Positions 15,601 to 16,988 of a stretch of DNA of 16,988 bases are shown here, piece by piece. The position numbers were made by a program, and so were the translations under genes. The notes beneath the pieces are model-generated. The model had not been told where the DNA came from. It ran no database searches and saw only the letters and a program-made list of their open reading frames with translations. Positions within the stretch are counted from its first letter, which is position 1. Every line of letters starts with the position of its first letter. The stretch is taken from positions 1-16,988 of the forward strand of contig DKOG01000260.1 in the NCBI GenBank assembly GCA_002469915.1, written 5' to 3'. This DNA is from Bacteroidetes bacterium UBA7368. GTDB lineage: Bacteria > Bacteroidota > Rhodothermia > Rhodothermales > UBA10348.

Positions 15601-16405
15601 CACCCTTTTCGAGCTGGACGGTAGCCGAGGAGGCATCGGATACCGTAAAAGTTGATCCTGATGGCATCTCTAAGGGCGTTTCTACTCGAATAGGACCCGA
15701 ATTTGAAAATGTCAGATGGGTGGGAGAATCGAAGATAGGGAGTGATAGAGCACGATCTTGGGAGGGGTTACCGCCATTTAGTATCCAATTCCTAGTAGCA
15801 GTCTCGTATGAGATGTTCGACCCCGTGAGTTGGCCTCCAAGTCTGATAACGGCATCAGAGATGGCTCCTTGCTCCGGCTTGTCGGGGTGGACATAGGAGG
15901 GGTTTCCTACAGACTTGCCTACAATTACCTCCGTAACTCCAAAATCCAATACGCCAGAAGAGATAGCTAGTAGATGCAGGTAATTACGTGCATCAGGAAA
16001 GAGGACGGGGTTATTTACCACTCCCTCGCCCAGTAAAAGCCGTTGAGAAGTCTCTGGTGCAAAGTTGATCACGTTGTCCCCAACCGCAATAGTGAAGGAC
16101 TCTTCCGAAAGAATGATATCACTACTGCCACCGTATGACTGAAGTATAAACCGTACCGATTTGTTACCGGTTAAGTTTATACCGTCTGCATCCGATCCCC
16201 GAAAGTACTCGCCTGCAGCTAAGCATACTGTTTGGCCTGAGACAGAGATAGCGAAGCCCTGCTCCATGGATTGAACAGGTGCGAATTGGGTACCGCTATT
16301 TCCCTCAGATCCATCCGTAGGATTGACGAATACATCACACGATTGAGCGTGGCTCACACGGGGGTAAAAGGCAGCTATTAAAATCAGTAAGCAAACTTTA
16401 TACAT
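9611..16405 (-). CDS. Giant secreted beta-repeat protein with T9SS type A sorting domain
   Basis: 2264 residues from the ATG at 16405; a GTG at 16438 would add 11. The ATG start gives a compact signal peptide (MYKVCLLILIAAFYPRVSHA) followed by Gln21. An N-terminal module (FVNPTDGSEGNSGTQFAPVQSMEQ) resembles the opening of pectate-lyase-like right-handed beta-helix proteins. Roughly residues 90-1950 are Ser/Leu/Val/Asn/Thr-rich short strands and turns with many LTL-x-GxLxL-type rungs, probably a very long beta-solenoid. Near 1450 lies SGASIVRRGGGALSHAPVFN and near 1825 FEGDVVFPIGS, both patterns seen in T9SS cargo. A DUF4397-like region is at about 1967-2155 (FIQFIDEW ... VDLYVNEELWI). The last 86 residues (2179-2264) are a T9SS type A sorting domain (PFPNPSHSTVQFNL ... 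DTLGRVV ... LASGVYFIVAK). The mature protein has only four cysteines, at 23, 61, 547 and 564. It is expected on the cell surface or released; its ligand is unknown. The frame is uninterrupted. Confidence 0.9.
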   Translation of the reverse strand: MYKVCLLILIAAFYPRVSHAQSCDVFVNPTDGSEGNSGTQFAPVQSMEQGFAISVSGQTVCLAAGEYFRGSDADGINLTGNKSVRFILQSYGGSSDIILSEESFTIAVGDNVINFAPETSQRLLLGEGVVNNPVLFPDARNYLHLLAISSGVLDFGVTEVIVGKSVGNPSYVHPDKPEQGAISDAVIRLGGQLTGSNISYETATRNWILNGGNPSQDRALSLPIFDSPTHLTFSNSGPIRVETPLEMPSGSTFTVSDASSATVQLEKGVLVSGDVSLSHSGSSQLSLNVIQSSPGHFSLENAGPGNMTIDGIQGHENGTVYIGHEEGVLTLNENASFHGGLNASSAVNIEGNVVIEDAAGFDVLLISGPFSVDTGTISLINVQPEAIPVQILETAEMSGNAIQLTGSFSLIGGGSASVSTLGPALVDNQGVEMVGGFVLESNSTLKLGASPSSVKGTLTIAGGQLELTSPRVFISKLVMTAGEIVPQDHSLVLSRELDLIGGTYPPLSVSIENGNSVPIRANAPLLSLDIINADVISNSSLLIEGSCSLSQGELVISIEHTIQCVSIATSSASQVTIGTRATLHSNTFVDLRNGILTADNDSKLSFGTDFWLSNTQSAPTSLLTLVWTGINQSLFAPPVSDWKSFNFNDASGQVTLSGDIRVEGELDTSPVNVLLTENSVLRLRNSLVTSLQGIAGQTTSSVILEGTGSVSGIDGNTVLLPSTIINGNAFFQSPIDINGDLVHLSGVASFANDLNVIGNLDASSSEGIINIQPGKTISINGSTALTSGLLRLFPESIIRVSDTVTIAPSNVDFTSGALTLFGTSTVSLSAPLSVALLTLEPSTIASFNGESTLVTVDSLRVGTEAELMLNQLNIDIGTPTTSPRAHIDGSVRTDELSTIRFLGLDGSLSGDGSLENVVLSLSTEQNELTLSSSTFTLRRSIALNNGLLKLNTTDLRFDSAEAFSIWYTVSNDRFLSRMERINGAQINSGNVPIDVYFDGHVSGFVPMDFALEMGPLHSLSVSVIDVLNTTPLFGLSNAERITLSGSLNVSSNALIRSPSILIVDPDKDSVIAGRVDSLLIRGSTSLSGGESGVIGVLEHENGSLSISGLTQLNSIKAVSSSLSILDSSELKIAKDLTLIDASLSTFVPIILENPSQIVSFGSQRSDLVFDASGSLIFRSPSIVFIDGQSSITSLDPTIGRIDLTASSDLTINSPISSVRLSGEDTRLTLNGNLEIADLLDSSGGTLTLGTWDLVLSSSVWNLDNTRVISNPNSNSSKVALLNGSTIRLTQDAIFEQTNLLVTTDSEPAQLTTNDLTPHSITLQNGTLSVENGILNLNNNDLIIQGNNQPVLSLDGAQIIGNTTYPDWETASRFQPVGISPFEHTGVGEIVIDGPAGSEIASNGLNQISALRLEKSVNLTNNGAALLITDRFSFGNLNAPVQMGREGSLAFASGASIVRRGGGALSHAPVFNGPVNLAFNLDDGSSGGVESSFTGEQVVTGFEIPPVEIGVSNLNVLAGNHGDQSHTIVLDRPLRVLESLQLLSGQFAGNNQQIVLNENAVLSVFEMDLDAPTQFLLDAPFEADNVIDVQIRSLSDNLLISDSYFPVNGRVRTYKMDAGDYTTGQRSRMLLNTNHDADVVQFSGNQNSTLVLLGVELAARDTLELISGTVQSAQFSSLTSNNVFLLQDQGTVAGNIVVEVAGKATLNGEMSALELVSTGNIFVNKTWDPASSLTLSGTEQTLSFTTNHLSIGNLTLQSPTQSGRFLLEGSPGSTFEVIDRLQLKSGVLIGNNTSVMVSPNSVAFQSDSSWVNAPIAANLESSFEGDVVFPIGSSSRSRPITLSIPTQLLAASTFGLSVTESEPLLKPGLPIAEAGINVADTGDFYWTLTSSVNFGSVQPFSIGTTLQGGNVGEVSLLTLERGKSYSNWKSGPVATGQNVTSGVLDLGLSPTGIRISSGVTTRRSEWGFIQFIDEWTNESNNEVDLYVNEELWISDVSPNEVTPAIPVAMDATNTSVLLASASTHGVNRDENILAVNELDVAAHALTHLVQVRNAATVPALLSTGPVVASTGNRILFLGNPSDVIRLSFPWPIDNTLIENLPGRQVSEVLDASLSLTTVKVSLGTASSLFTNVPTLPEGPFPGLVTIKPDLSLDVISGNGIRTIGIVSTSTSPDEGLPQTFGMDHPFPNPSHSTVQFNLTSEGPSQIHLDILDTLGRVVLRQALSAQTGSASTLVTLDLGSLASGVYFIVAKQDGKRSTRFITLAR

Positions 16406-16463
16406 CGCACCATTAATTGCATTTTTTAAGCCGTTCACATGAAAGGTTCATCGTCCTAGTTGT

Positions 16464-16475
16464 TGACAATTGTCA
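16464..16475. promoter_or_regulatory. Perfect 12-base palindrome near the giant gene start
   Basis: TGACAATTGTCA is an exact palindrome 59 bases upstream of the preferred ATG of the giant gene. On the plus strand it overlaps TTGACA (16463-16468), but no good -10 box follows at 17 bases. It could be a half-site pair for a regulator of the giant gene; a palindrome of this size can also arise by chance. Confidence 0.3.
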
Positions 16476-16688
16476 GCATATTAGGGATCTTTCAGGGTCT
16501 AAGGTAATGCCGATAAAACTCGTTAACCCATTGGGTACTATGAGGTTTAGAGGTGTATTTGTCTCGTATCGGGCGCAGGTCCGAATTCAATAAATTTAGC
16601 AAAAACGCCCTTTTGAGTACTTGATAAGCATTATTTGCTCACATACTCTTTCGATATCTGCTGACCCAGTATGTGCTGGGGACAGGGA

Positions 16689-16696
16689 TAATTTTG
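16689..16696 (+). promoter_or_regulatory. Candidate Bacteroidota-type -7 box for the right-hand secreted-protein gene
   Basis: TAATTTTG matches the Bacteroidota -7 consensus TAnnTTTG exactly and lies 89 bases before the ATG at 16786. No clear TTTG/TTG -33 element is present at the usual distance upstream, which weakens the call. Confidence 0.35.
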
Positions 16697-16785
16697 TTTT
16701 TGCTTCAACCCATTCACCCAGGCCAATAATGGCTTTTGGGACGAATATTTTCTCACAAACGACTCTAATAAGAGAGGCACAGTAA

Positions 16786-16988
16786 ATGAACACCCAAAAA
16801 GTGTTACAAAAATTCTGGGCGTTGTCGCTGGTAATCCTGCTTGCAGGATTTATCGGAATAGGACAGACATCAGCTCAGACGAATTACTTCGTGGATACCG
16901 TTGCAGGTAATAATACCTTCAACGGTAGCCAGATGGCTGTTGGTGGATTCCCCAACGGTCCATTCAAAACAATCGCTGCGGCTACAGC
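16786..16988 (+). CDS. Secreted beta-helix-like protein, N-terminal part (gene runs off the right edge)
   Basis: An ATG at 16786 opens a frame of 67 codons to the window end. The product has a typical signal peptide: MNTQKVLQKFW, a hydrophobic core LSLVILLAGFIGIG, and a cleavage site at TSA before Gln. The mature start (QTNYFVDTVAGNNTFNGS ... PNGPFKTIAAATA) is the entry motif of right-handed parallel beta-helix proteins of the DUF1565/pectate-lyase-like kind, where a repeated 'F V D ... G N/D ... G ... PFKTI A A' pattern leads into the first coil. The N-terminus of the divergent giant protein has a related but more diverged pattern. The two are probably distant paralogues or share an N-terminal module. 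The remainder, including any T9SS sorting domain, lies outside the window. Confidence 0.85.
   Translation, partial: MNTQKVLQKFWALSLVILLAGFIGIGQTSAQTNYFVDTVAGNNTFNGSQMAVGGFPNGPFKTIAAAT

Larger units (their letters stand above)
16406..16785. other. Divergent intergenic region between two secreted-protein genes
   Basis: 380 bases (347 if the GTG start of the giant gene is used) with no convincing gene. It must carry the promoters of both divergent surface-protein genes. It contains a 12-base palindrome, a -7-like box facing right, and a stem CCCAG/CTGGG (16665-16669 with 16676-16680) close upstream of that box. A 65-codon minus-strand frame at 16596-16793 overlaps the start of the plus-strand gene and has no recognisable features, so I treat it as non-coding. 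Confidence 0.6.

Noticed and set aside
9900..15896. Many plus-strand frames of 67-141 codons opposite the giant gene
   Set aside because: All are antisense to one uninterrupted 2264-codon frame with signal peptide and T9SS domain; they result from its Ser/Leu-rich codon use.
16596..16793. 65-codon minus-strand frame in the right-hand intergenic region
   Set aside because: It overlaps the start of the secreted-protein gene and the candidate promoter, with no motif or signal peptide of its own.

Overview
The window looks like a chromosomal segment of a member of the wider Bacteroidota (Bacteroidota/Rhodothermota/Balneolota grade). The main evidence is the type IX secretion (T9SS) sorting domain closing a giant secreted protein. 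Both signal peptides are also followed by glutamine, base composition is moderate, and the pyruvate dehydrogenase resembles that of the Salinibacter/Balneola group. The last point is recalled family knowledge; no search was run. No mobile element, CRISPR array, rRNA or tRNA was recognised.

Layout. 1-257 (minus): start of a comF-type gene running off the left edge. 410-1810 (plus): a small acidic hypothetical protein, then a DUF3524/QTMAN-type glycosyltransferase. 1830-1864: a strong hairpin acting as a shared terminator with the convergent icd. 1887-3128 (minus): NADP isocitrate dehydrogenase. 3260-4931 (minus): an ECF sigma factor, a zinc-binding anti-sigma-like protein and a polyprenyl-phosphate mannose synthase-type glycosyltransferase, arranged as one operon. 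4932-5210: divergent control region with a candidate ECF-type promoter and a perfect 10-7-10 inverted repeat. 5211-9590 (plus): pdhA, pdhB, pdhC and a calcineurin-like metallophosphoesterase, tightly spaced. 9611-16405 (minus): a roughly 2264-residue secreted beta-repeat protein with DUF4397-like and T9SS domains. 16406-16785: a 380-base gap. 16786-16988 (plus): start of a second secreted protein with a similar N-terminal module, running off the right edge.

How the parts fit. The core is central carbon metabolism: pyruvate to acetyl-CoA, and the TCA isocitrate step. Next to it lies a small regulatory and envelope operon, where the sigma factor and its likely partner are co-transcribed with a lipid-linked sugar synthase. 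The right third is a surface-protein locus: two divergent genes for exported parallel beta-helix-like proteins sharing one intergenic region. The least described parts are the giant protein and its divergent partner, the sigma/anti-sigma/mannose synthase operon, and the histone H1-like basic tail on the E1 alpha subunit.
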